Part shown: positions 1-11,116 of the stretch, piece by piece
Layout: each line of letters begins with the position of its first letter
How positions within the stretch are numbered: the first letter of the stretch is position 1
From: Urophycis tenuis
Lineage: Eukaryota > Chordata > Actinopteri > Gadiformes > Phycidae
DNA length: 64,000 nt
Reading direction: 5' to 3'
Assembly (NCBI GenBank): GCA_036785325.1
Contig: JAXIVH010000012.1
Coordinates: forward strand, 9,809,253-9,873,252
The notes under the pieces: model-generated
Told to the model about the DNA's origin: nothing
What the model saw: only the letters and a program-made list of their open reading frames with translations
Database searches by the model: none
Program-made: the position numbers and the translations under genes

Positions 1-2885
1 ACTATAGCAGTGAGACAGATGGTTCTGAGAGTATGAGATACGAGGTCCAGCTCTCCACTGATCCAGTTTCATGGCTCTTCTCATGAAAACATATATGATA
101 TAGTATTTTAATATAAGGCTTAGCCTATCCCATTGTTGACACTGATCAATTCTTATAGGTATATATCACTGTGATTCAATCACGGCAACCTAAACAGACA
201 AATGCTTGAGATATTGTCAGTGGCAGGCAGCTTCCCCAGCGGGGCTTTTCTGTGCATGTTTTCAGTGTATAGAGACCTGAGTCTGTGTCAACCATATGAT
301 CTTGGCTGTGAAATCCAGTTTCTGGATCCCTGCGCAGGGACATGGAAAGCGGCACACCTGGCTAAGCCCTTTTCTTAGCAATCAGACATAGAACCTAATA
401 GGTCCCCTGATTACCCTCTCTCGGGATCAGCTAAGACCCATGTACCTTGTCTATTTTTTACAGCAGGGGGGCAATTGCGCTCTTGATTGTAAATTACGTT
501 GAAATAACTGCTGACACGGACAGGATGCTCAAAAGTTTGATTTGCGGAGAATTCGACCCTGTGACACGCGAGACGGGACCCTCTGGAGGGAAAAGACCCT
601 CAGTGGCCGCCGTGGTCTCCTCAGCATCCCCCACATCCCCGGTAAACACGGCGGACCGGCTCTTGTCAAACGGCGCTATTAGCTAACACTTTTCTGAGCT
701 GTTGTGACTTCTACGCTGACAAGCCATAGATCTCACGGCAACAAAAAAAAAGAAAAACCCCAAGAAGGAGAACCCAGGAGGAACCGAAACCGCGTTATTA
801 GCGATGGGAGCACATAACGCCCCCGGGGGCCGGGCCCGGCTCGGAGGCCCGGCTCGGAGGCCCGGCCTGAGGGTGATTGGTACTGACACATACGGGGGAA
901 ATGGTAATACGTGGCATCAGCCTCGTTGTGTTTGTTTAGCCACTCCACAGAGCCCAGCGAAAGCAAACAGGTTTTGTCAAATGATGGGTGGCATGTACTG
1001 TAAACCCAACGGGTTCCCGCTGGCGCTGGTCAGCCGTGCTGTGTTTACAATGTGGTCGGGGACCCGGTGGACTGGCAGGCACGGGGGGGACGTACACAAT
1101 GCAACATTCTTCTGGCTCTTTGTGATCGGGCGGAGGATGCAGCCCAGATCTCTTTTGGTCAGCGCCGCTTGATTGCGGCCATCTTATTTTACACGTACGG
1201 CGCACACACGAACAGATGTGCGTGTTTTTTTTTGTTTTTTTTTCCGGGCGCCCCCCTTTCCCAAAAAGCTGTTGAAGCGTGCACCTCAGTCGCTTTTGGT
1301 TGAATGGCCGGGCTTGCATTGGGAGTGACCGAGCACAAAGGTGTTTGCAGCGACACGGAACCCTGGCTGGATCTGTTTCAGCAAGCGTCATGAGAACGAG
1401 ACCCCCCCCCCCCCTCGCACCACCACCACCACCACCACCGCCGCCCCCCACCCCCTATTTCCCTCACTGCCTTGGCTTGGTCCTCTCGCCTTACAGCCGC
1501 CATCAATGGGCCCTGGGAATTTCTCACCACAATCTGTTTAGTTCGATTACAAAGAGCCCTGTGGCGAGGTTGAAAGTGGACTTCCATACCGCGTACATGA
1601 GCACGCAACCTGGCTCCCCGGGCATTCGGCGTGGAGATGCGTGGAAGGGAAATGTGTAATGACAAGCTGTCTCATGTGGTCTGATTGGGAGCAATTTGTA
1701 TGATTTCACCAGTGGTTGTTGATACAGAGGGGCTCCAGGTTTGTTGTGTATGTTATGTGCAGAATTATCCAAGTATTAACTTCTCATGTAGCCCAGATTT
1801 TTTCTTTGGATGAGTCTGGTTCCTGCTCAAACGCCTTTGTTTTTCACTTCTCCTCAAAAGTGACACAAACCTAAACAACTAATTGGGATCAGAAGAGGGA
1901 ACTGCCGCCTCCCACTGAGTTGTTTGTTTTCTACGTCACGCTGTGCAGATCTTTCGCGGTGCCTGCGAACGGAGAAGTAACCCGCCATCGCAACTTCTTG
2001 TACAACTTTGCTCCACCCTGGTTTCCCATGATGACAGCGGCAACACGTTGATTGTTTGTCTGCTCCGTCTCTCGCATCCTGGGAACAGAGGGCAACTGTT
2101 TCAGCGGTTTGCTCACTCGACAGCTAAAGAAAGGGATCCAGGTCTTGTCCTGGTCCTCAGGTCCCTGAGCAACGCCCGCGTAGCGCCACCAAAGCCCAGA
2201 CCACTCACCTACCCTGACTGGCGACTGCTCCGCTCCATGTAATGAAACTAAGGTGGTTTCCACCAGGGAGGCCAGACCTGCGCATGCGCATGAATATTGA
2301 TAGTCTGGCATGCCGAGCCTTTGGTCACCCTTGGGCCCTCCGCAGCCCGCTATCCATCCAAACATTCTGGATGTGTTTAATGCTCTTGATTACAATAAAG
2401 TAATAGAGGGGCTGCATAGCCCAATGCATGTGATGGTGCTGCTGCTGCCAACCAAACACTTAGCTTAAGTGTTGGTGGTGCAAAGTGGCAGAGAATTGGC
2501 TTACGCTTGATGAAGCAAAGGGCTATTGTGTATTTGTCCGGGATCAGAGGGAGAGAGAGAGAGAGAGAGAGCGAAGAGAGAGAGAGAATGAATGGAGACC
2601 ATGAGATCCACTGGATAGCGCAAATATTTTCCTGATAGCGTGTTCGGGGCCAGTCGCAATCCTTCCCCTATACCTCTCAACATGCAGATGTGTGACTCAC
2701 AAGAAACATCTCAGGGCACCTTGTCCCTCACAAAATCGCCCGATTCCTCTTCAGAACAACCCAATGATGTCATTTCTCTCACTTTGTCTCCAGCCCTATC
2801 CTGTTTCTTAACCCTTAAAACTTGTTTTCAATAGCCGCAGGAAAGGCAATACAGAGGATCTGCGTAAATACACACTTGGGCCATC

Positions 2886-2896
2886 TCGCTCGCTCG

Positions 2897-2941
<45 letters not shown>

Positions 2942-3034
2942 CTCTCCTCTCTCTCTCTCTCCTCTCTCTCCCTCTCTCTCTCTCCTCTCTCTCTCTCATC
3001 TCTCTCTCTCCTCTGCTCTCTCTCTCCTCTCTCA

Positions 3035-3066
<32 letters not shown>

Positions 3067-3131
3067 ACTCTCTCTCTCATCTCTCTCATCTCTCTCTCTC
3101 TCTCTCTCTCTTCCCTCCCTCCCTCCCTCCC
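2886..3131. repeat. imperfect CT/GA microsatellite
   Basis: About 245 bp of nearly pure CT repeat, interrupted by occasional CC, CAT or CTCA variants, ending in CCCT repeats. It lies in the uvrag intron. Both strands read as Arg-Glu or Ser-Leu open frames, which are repeat artefacts. Confidence 0.95.
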
Positions 3132-3865
3132 GCCCCACACTGTCATGATCATTAAAGGATTTTATGTCGCCAGCAATGTGAACGTACACACAACGCAGTC
3201 CTGCGGCGAGAGGCATAAGAACATCTATTAACTCCTTAACTTGGCTCGCCTCGACACCCAAAAATCACGCTGGTGGCGACCGGTGTATATAGTCTCACTT
3301 TTCCCAAGACATAATATTTACGTTGTTTGTACATGATTCATATCGGCTAAATAACTTGTTGAGACTTCCGTGGGATTTTCCTCCTGCCCTTATACGGCCG
3401 GGGGGCCCATTCCCGTTTCAAACGTCCGGCGCTATTGATCTTGGTCCTCAGCGCGTTCTGCCTCCGGCCCGGCGTTCGCTCCGCCACCGGGCCGTCATTC
3501 GGGTCAGAGGCGGCGGGTTCACCCCGGGCGATGAATGCGCGAGCCTGTGTCGTCCTATTTCGGCTCGCGCCGTTCCAGCGCCCCCGGAGATTCGAGGGTG
3601 ACACGCTGGCTCCGGCGCCCCCCACAATCTGGTCTGGCTGCGGCATGAAGAGCTGCTGTGTCGGAGATCCGATGAACGATAACACCTTCGACGGGCCGGG
3701 CCGGGGCGACCGCAGCACCGCAGCACCGGAGCGCACACACTGGGACATAGTCTGCCTACATGTGTATGAAAAGTGCAGTTCATGTGAAGACGCACACACA
3801 CACACATAGACACACATAGATGCAGCTGTTCAGATAGACGGGGATTAAAGCCCTGACGTTTAGAC

Positions 3866-3866
3866 G

Positions 3867-3961
<95 letters not shown>

Positions 3962-3984
3962 AGACACAGAACACACACACACAC
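3866..3984. repeat. CA/TG microsatellite
   Basis: About 120 bp of CA dinucleotide repeat with a few G or GA interruptions. Confidence 0.95.
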
Positions 3985-4236
3985 GACACGCACATCTGGC
4001 CTTTATGTGTTCTGGCAGTGGCTGGGCTGTGTGATGTGTTGAGCGAACGCCACCCTACGTGGCATTAATCAAGCTTTACAAGGACCGCAATGTACTGCGC
4101 GCCACGTCCCTGACAGAGCAGACACCCGGCAGTGTGGACCCGACTGCCATTGTGTGCCCATTCTCCTCTCAGAAACGTTATGTCTTCCATATAATCGTCA
4201 GCAAAGAAAATTATGAATACCTCTGGTCCATAATGT

Positions 4237-4277
<41 letters not shown>

Positions 4278-4432
4278 AATATATATATATTTATTTATTT
4301 ATTTATATGTATATATGTGTGTGTGAGTGCTAGCAGGATGTTTTTAACAGCACGAGGATAGCTTAGCTATTGGCTGTTCGGTTTCCTGCATAATCAGAAT
4401 CACATGTCCCTGTCACTTCACTGTTATAGCTA

Positions 4433-4580
<148 letters not shown>

Positions 4581-5273
4581 GCGTTGCGTTGCCCCCTGTT
4601 GTAAAGAAACCAGATGTGGGCTGGCGGGGGGAGAAAGTGTGTGACAGAAGGTCCTGGGAGATTGTATACGCTGGACGTGAGGCCTGATGCTGCACTGCTG
4701 TTGCAGCAATATAGGTTAAATAAACTCCACGGGACGCCGCCCGCCCCGCGCCAGCATCCATCAGCCCGTCTAGCGAGACGCCGGGCAGGGGGGGGGGGGG
4801 GGTACTGTCGCCGTGGCGTTGTTTGTTTTGGTTTTGTTAGCTTTTTTTTTTTTCTTCTTTTTTCGCCTCTTCGCTAAACTTGATTCCGTGAGTGTGAGAT
4901 CAGATACCGGCTGGGATGCAGAGCGTTGCCGTGCCCAGGACGACGACGGAGGGCGGGGGGGCGGGGGTTCGCCCTCGCCGTCGTTCATTCATTTATTCAT
5001 TCATTCATTCGTGGGCTTATTTTTTTTCCCTCTTATCTCTGAAACATTGAGACAGCGTGCGCCGCAGCCCACGTCTCCACTTCCTCTGTCTCTCTGCAGC
5101 CTCACGCGTTAGCCCGTTCGCCTGCTATCGGGGGGGGGGGGGGGGGGGGGGGGGGGTGGGTGGACGACCATTGTGTGTGTTGCCCGGTTGAGTAATAGTC
5201 TGATGGCGGGGAGAGAGAGAGAGAGCGGCTGATCTCACGGTTGCAAAAATGTTGGAGCGCAGCCCCTGTTGGA

Positions 5274-5311
<38 letters not shown>

Positions 5312-5491
5312 CCTTTCCAAACGTCTACAAGTCTCGGTGTGATTTTACACTGCCCTGTGACCGTCCTGTAGTATGTAGCGCGGGGAAGGGTGGGGGGGTT
5401 TAGATGCTGCTCAATAGATCTGAACGTGTGTCTGGGTGTAAAGCTCTGTCTTACCCTTCTCTCTCTCTCTGTGTCTCTCTCTCTCTTCCAG

Positions 5492-5585
5492 CTGAGATAT
5501 ATCAGCACGGCTTATCCACTCCAGACCTGAGTCAAACGCTACCCAACCTGAGGAACTTCCTGGAGCACGGCCTGCTGGTCCGATG
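5492..5585 (+). CDS. uvrag: UVRAG, single internal exon (partial gene)
   Basis: A 94-bp exon lies between a CT-rich acceptor ending in TTCCAG and a GTGAGT donor. It encodes [20 protein letters not shown] and then a short stretch ending LLVR, closely matching the end of the folded C-terminal region of vertebrate UVRAG (remembered human text around [20 protein letters not shown]). UVRAG is a subunit of the class III PI3-kinase (Beclin-1/VPS34) complex in autophagy and endosome traffic. The exon enters with two bases of a split codon and leaves with two, consistent with a Cys after the Arg as in human. Upstream exons lie left of the window. The long terminal exon, expected downstream, is not visible and may lie in the 9.0-kb gap. 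The wnt11 gene next door on the opposite strand supports the call, because UVRAG and WNT11 are also neighbours in human 11q13.5. Confidence 0.88.
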
Positions 5586-5619
5586 GTGAGTCGCCTCGGG
5601 GCAGTAGCTGATGACATAC

Positions 5620-5666
5620 GTATTAACTCGTGCCCTTGCTGACTATTCACCGGCACGAGTTAATAC
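5620..5666. repeat. 15-bp perfect inverted repeat (hairpin)
   Basis: GTATTAACTCGTGCC at 5620-5634 is exactly complementary to 5652-5666, with a 17-base spacer. It begins 35 bp after the uvrag exon donor. It could be a fold-back mobile-element remnant or an RNA hairpin in the uvrag intron. Confidence 0.85.
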
Positions 5667-6364
5667 ATTAACTCACGGACGGACCAAAGAATCGAGTGTC
5701 ATCTCGTACCCATTTACAAATGAACACAATTAGTCACAAACACATCAGGCAAATGTTAACCGAGGGGACCTACAGTACGTTAACACTTGAGACAAGTTAA
5801 TTGACAAGTCATGGTTATTAACGAGTATACAGTGGTAATTATTTACCTAATTGTAAAGGGTTTCACGTGAGTGAAGGGATAACAAATGAGAAAGAAGAAG
5901 AATAAAACACTGCAATGATTTACAGCTAATGCGTTCATCGTGTGACGAGGTGGGCACTACACGGTACGTTCTGCCTTGATGCTACGTTCACAAATTGGCA
6001 CTGATGGATGAACCGTGCGCCCTTCCTTTCCCCCGTTACTTAACCTAACCTCGGCAACATCTGTGACGTGAACAGATGTGAACAGACTTTAAAAAAAAAA
6101 AAAACTCATACGGGGGGAATTTCTGCAGCTCCCGCGGCAGCGGCGGTCTGTTCTCTAATCGCACGCCCGCCTCATAACAATCATCTCTGCCTCGCCTCGA
6201 AATGTTTATGCGCTTGCCAATAAGATGAGCACCGTGTGGGTCGGCCGGGGCCTTTGTACCCCCGGTGTGGAATGCTTAGATCTCCTCCCTCCCACTGCCT
6301 GCAGAGTCTCCTGGCTCCGCCCGTAACCCTACAGCTAAACCTTTGGGAGTCAGTCAGTCAGTCA

Positions 6365-6395
<31 letters not shown>

Positions 6396-6478
6396 AGCGC
6401 CAGGCCTCCACAGCCGCCAGCCGCCGCAACAACGGCGTCTGGCCTTTTGATCTCTCTCCCCTGGGGGTCAGCGAGGGT

Positions 6479-6509
<31 letters not shown>

Positions 6510-6776
6510 GGGGGGTGATGTGTTACGGCACACGTTAATTGAATAATCTCTTTGTTTTTGAAAGGGAAGACGCCACGGAAAGCCTGCGCCTTCGAACCCT
6601 TCGTCCCGCCCCCCCCCCCCTCCCCCCCAAACCCCCCCGAACCCCCCTGAACCCCCCGTGCCAATGAGAAGCCGGAGAGCCCCGATGTGAGATAAGATGA
6701 AAAGCCTTGGCCTGGTCTACCCCTGGTGCGAAAGGGGAGGAGCTATCAATATGTATCCATGTGGGGGGCGGGCATC

Positions 6777-6849
6777 TGCCGCACTTCCACCTTCACTTTA
6801 GTGCCGCGTGCACGCGGCACTTTACTACAGTGAAGGTGGAAGTGAGGCA
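6777..6849. repeat. 73-bp near-perfect palindrome
   Basis: Nested inverted repeat. The outer arms are 6777-6797 and 6829-6849: 20 of 21 positions pair, with 16 consecutive perfect pairs at 6782-6797 against 6829-6844. They enclose a perfect 22-bp palindrome (6800-6821) centred on GCGTGCACGC. Only 2 and 7 bases are left unpaired between the inner and outer stems. Candidate explanations are a fold-back element remnant or a cruciform-forming site. Confidence 0.85.
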
Positions 6850-9019
6850 CTGAAGCGAGCGCCGCTGCTCAGCCACAGCCACGCTCCTCGTAGACGAGGA
6901 GGCCGCCGGGACAGGAAACACAAAGGTCTCTGTGTGTCGATGCAGGAGCCTCTCTCCCGTCACACACCCGGGTCAGGAACACATGCTTCTGGTAGACATG
7001 CGCAGAGCCGGACCGCGCACACACCGGCCTCAGCGATCCGCATGTGGTTCCGATATTCGCTCTCCCGGGGGGGGAGGGGGGGGGGGGTGGGATCGAACTG
7101 GTGGCGGAGCACAGTCACCCGGGTGTCTGACCGCAGTGAGTCTTTTCCAGACTCTGGGGGCTAGGTTGTTTTAAAGCTCATACATAGTTAGTGTGCATTT
7201 GTGAAATGCACGCTCGACTCGAGAGCTGCGGAGTCTGGGCGTCGGCATGTGCACGCACACACGCACACAGACACGCGCGTGCGCCTGTGCACAGGCAGAG
7301 CAGCATTACGAACTGAAAGCCCGCTGCCTTGACAAAGAGGGAGAGCGTTCACAGCATAAGCTGCTCAGCTGCCTTTTGCCAAGACACCTTTTTTTTACTG
7401 TACCGCTTCCACAACGCTGGAAACCTCTGACTAAAGGCTGGTTAAGAAGACGGACCACGATAGTTTGTCTTTATAGTCTTCCTCAAGTATGCAGTTTCCA
7501 TATCCATAACAGCCGTGCAGTCGGCTCTCATCTTGTGTTATTCCAAACCACTGCTACCTAGCCTGGAAAAAAACCTGAAATAAATCTTGTGTTTTCCAGT
7601 TACTTTTTGATCTCCCCTTTGTATTTTCCAAAGAAATATTTGATGTTATCCCAATAACAAGCGGGGACCACTAAAACATAGACTGGGGCGCTGGAAGGGC
7701 CGTTGAACCTACATGCATACTGATATCCAGCTGACTCCTACATTGTTTGCTATCTCTTCTCTTTCCACCATGTTGAGGGGTTGAGGGGGTTAACATTCTG
7801 GTGAGCCCTCAACCCCAACACACACACCTAATCTTCTCTACCCTATGGAACTGGAAAGATGTGTGTGGTGCATATATATATACAGCTCGGAATCATAGGT
7901 GAGTCCATCCATCCAGGCGACAACGCCATAAATACTGAACATGAAAAGGTGTGCAGACTCCAGCATGACAGTCGAATGGCTGATATCGGATCACGGTCTC
8001 CCGAACAATATGTATAAATAGAAGTGAGCCCGAACCCAATCTCTGTGTGTGCTCATCACGGACTGAGGAAGATCGCCTTTCATATTTTGACGTCGCCAGG
8101 ATCTGTGAGGGAAGGACATGGCACAGTAGTTCTACAGTGAATCTATTAACTGAGGGGAGGGAGAGAGGGAGAGAGACAGAGAGAGAGGGAGGGGGGGGGG
8201 AGTGGGGGTGGGGAGGGTGGGGGGAGAGAGAGAGAGAGAGAGAGACTACCCAAAACCTCCTCTTCTTCATAAACGGAACAGTCTGGCGGGGATTAAAACA
8301 AGAGGAGTTTAACAGACTCCCACACCTGCCACTCTGCGTCTTGAAGCCGGAGTCTGGCAGGGCTTCAGACGGCCTCCCGGCCAGCCGGCACATGGAGAGG
8401 GTTGAGAGGGAGAGTGAGGTGTGGTGCCGAAACACAACAGAGACTCTCGCTGTCCCAAGTCATGTCTGGACATTGTGGATCTCTCCCATCAAGGCCCAAA
8501 GCGGAAGGATAGAAAAAAAAAAGATAAAAGAGTTCTCCAAACCACAACCAAAGTGGCGTCACTCTGAAAGCCTGTTCTTGAGTCTTTCGCAGCTAATCAG
8601 ATCGGTCTGTGTTTTTATTTAGCTAGAACGGACTTACCGTGTTGAGGGTGATGTTGATCGGAGGGTTGGTGAGCTCCCTCCTCCTCCTCTTCCACTACCT
8701 TTCTCTGGTAGAGAGAGGTGATGCTTTTCTCGCATCTGGGATGGACAGGCAAGGTGGACCCTCCCCTCAACACCAGAGACACCCTGATTGGTCAGAAATT
8801 AGCCAGGAGCCGGCGCCGTCAACTGGAAACAGACATTCTTGCAGCACATTTTACTCACTGATATCTGTAGGAGGCTAAGTCATTTCTAACTGATTACACT
8901 CAAATATAAACTCAAAATCTTAACTCAAATCATACCTGCACACACTGTTTTACTGGCCCACAAGATAGAAATACAAATGGATATTTATGGTTATTTTCAC
9001 AAGTAATTGATGACCACAT

Positions 9020-9219
9020 NNNNNNNNNNNNNNNNNNNNNNNNNNNNNNNNNNNNNNNNNNNNNNNNNNNNNNNNNNNNNNNNNNNNNNNNNNNNNNNNN
9101 NNNNNNNNNNNNNNNNNNNNNNNNNNNNNNNNNNNNNNNNNNNNNNNNNNNNNNNNNNNNNNNNNNNNNNNNNNNNNNNNNNNNNNNNNNNNNNNNNNNN
9201 NNNNNNNNNNNNNNNNNNN
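9020..9219. other. Assembly gap of 200 N
   Basis: Exactly 200 N, so probably a fixed placeholder and not a measured length. It sits between the visible parts of the convergent genes uvrag (+) and wnt11 (-). The terminal exons of both genes are missing from the visible sequence. Confidence 0.98.
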
Positions 9220-11116
9220 GCTTGCCCTCGCTACCTAATTGCACTGTTATATAATAGCCGAGTGTTAATGAGCGCTGCGCTGAGAGAGCCGCTTGGAAGT
9301 GGGCCGCGGGTTTTTAGGAGTGCAGGGAGATGGTGGAGGTGGAGGTGGGGGAGGAGGGGGGAGGGGGGGGAGGGAGGAGGGGGGGAGGAGGGAGGGAGGG
9401 GAGTGGGTAGGTAGTAGTCACGAGGGAATAGACACAAAGTAAGTGAGTTTGTCGGGAAATTAAAATCTATCCCGTTTCACAGCTTGGCACTGGCAGCACA
9501 ATATGCGTTGAGTACCAGTACGAACGCTGGGGTTTACCGGGGAGACTGGGTTGTGAAATTATATATATATTTTTTTAATGCTGAACAAGGAATTCTTTGT
9601 TTTACAGCGTTAGCACTTGAAACTAATTAATAAAAGGCGTAAAAAAAAAAATCTAAGTTATGTTTTAGGATGTAGTAGATGAGGTGTGACTTAGGTTTTC
9701 CCCCTGTCAGCTAACTAGCTTACAAGCTCTCGTCGTAAGCGCAGAGCCGTCAACGCTGACGAGTCGTACGATAAGGAGTCACTCAGGGCCAACGCTAGGA
9801 AGCACCGACCTGAAGTGGCCGTTTTGCTCTGAGCAAAAAAAAAACACCACCACCTCCTCACAGTAAGGTCCCATCTGCTTCAGATGGGACCCTGGAGGAC
9901 GGTGGGTAGGCAGAAGATGACAGGAATTTTGCTATCAGATAGCGGACGGGATGTGCATCCTCCATTGTCAACACAGACACACACACACACACATTCAATT
10001 TCTGTGACATGAGACACAGTCCCAGAAATTGGCTTCCCCAGTGACCTGAAACATAACTACCCCTAAAAAGGGATAGTTGTGCAGAAGTATGGCCTAATGT
10101 GACCGTCGTGTTATCTAACTGGAAAACAGACGTTGCATGTTCGCATGTGGTGAACCTGACCTGGAGCATGTCTTCTCAGCTAGCCAGAGAGGGCGCCGAG
10201 CACTGAGGAACGTATGGACATGACTCAATCATCCCACACCGACCTTTAGCCCCGCAGACGACAAATCTGGCGAGCAATTAGATTAGCTGATTGGATGGCT
10301 GGGTACAGGCCCTTGAACTGAAAAAAAACAGGCAGCCAGACAACCTGTTTTGGATTTCCAATGCTTTGGGTATCTACTCTGCCTGCTTTTTTGGGCAGTA
10401 TAATATTATTGTGAGTGTGTGCAAAATCTCATGTGTCACTATCATCATCTATGTTATTTGTTGGCGGTGAAAATGTCATGAATAACTAGCAACGTCACAC
10501 AAGATTAACGAGCGGACACACTTTCCATGGTGTTTTTATAGATATGAATGGACCCTTGTTGTGTTTGTGGACCCTCAGACAAAGGGGCTCCCCGGTCCCC
10601 CACGACGTCTCCCAGAGTGCCCGCGCTACAGGACCCGACAAGCCTCAAGCTCAAACACGCGCCCGGAACTCTTATCTCCAGAACCAAAAAAAAAAAAACA
10701 CTGGCAATTTCCCTCTATGTGTGGCGCTCCGGCAGGGATATGGGCTGAGTGCACTCCGGTGCTAAGAATAACTGCATTAGTCACAGCTTCTGATAGTGGC
10801 GCAGGGGCCCCAGTCACAATGGCCTCGTCAGTGACACGTGCTTAGACATGCCACAGGCCAGCGGTCCTCTCTCTGGGACCTCTGGCCCTTATCGGCCGGC
10901 CCCACAAACTGCGCGGTGCCGCCACCAGGCAGGCCGGCAGTCCAGTTAAGTCAACAAATCCACTGCAGCGCGGTCAAAAAGGGACCAGCCGTCACCAGGC
11001 CCCATGCGGAGCCTTGACAAAAGTTTCAGAGGGAAATTCCAGAGGAAACCTTTGCAGACGAGGGAAGAAGAGAACGAGGTGCAGACTGTCCCAGGAGTCC
11101 CCGCGGTAACGCTCAC
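9220..11116. other. Non-coding sequence between gap and wnt11 exon 4
   Basis: Presumed last intron or 3' flank of wnt11. I searched it for the cysteine-rich last Wnt exon on the minus strand and did not find it. It holds a G-rich GGA-type stretch (about 9330-9410) and a short hairpin (9868-9877 pairing with 9881-9890, 10 bp with a 3-base loop). Nothing else was recognised. Confidence 0.5.

Larger units (their letters stand above)
5586..9019. other. Repeat-rich non-coding sequence between uvrag exon and gap
   Basis: I see no convincing exon. The stretch contains two hairpins (5620-5666 and 6777-6849), a CAGC tetranucleotide tract (about 6350-6398), 30 G in a row (6479-6508) and a GA-rich stretch (about 8157-8245). 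The 191-codon open frame at 8047-8622 (+) is partly GA-repeat and matches no family I know. The terminal uvrag exon should lie to the right of 5585 but was not found here. Confidence 0.55.

Noticed and set aside
2808..3261. Arg-Glu and Ser-Leu rich open frames
   Set aside because: Translations of a CT/GA microsatellite. The same holds near 23.1-23.4 kb and 61.9-62.3 kb.
8047..8622. 191-codon open frame considered as the missing uvrag terminal exon
   Set aside because: It has no resemblance to the UVRAG C-terminus and part of it is GA repeat.
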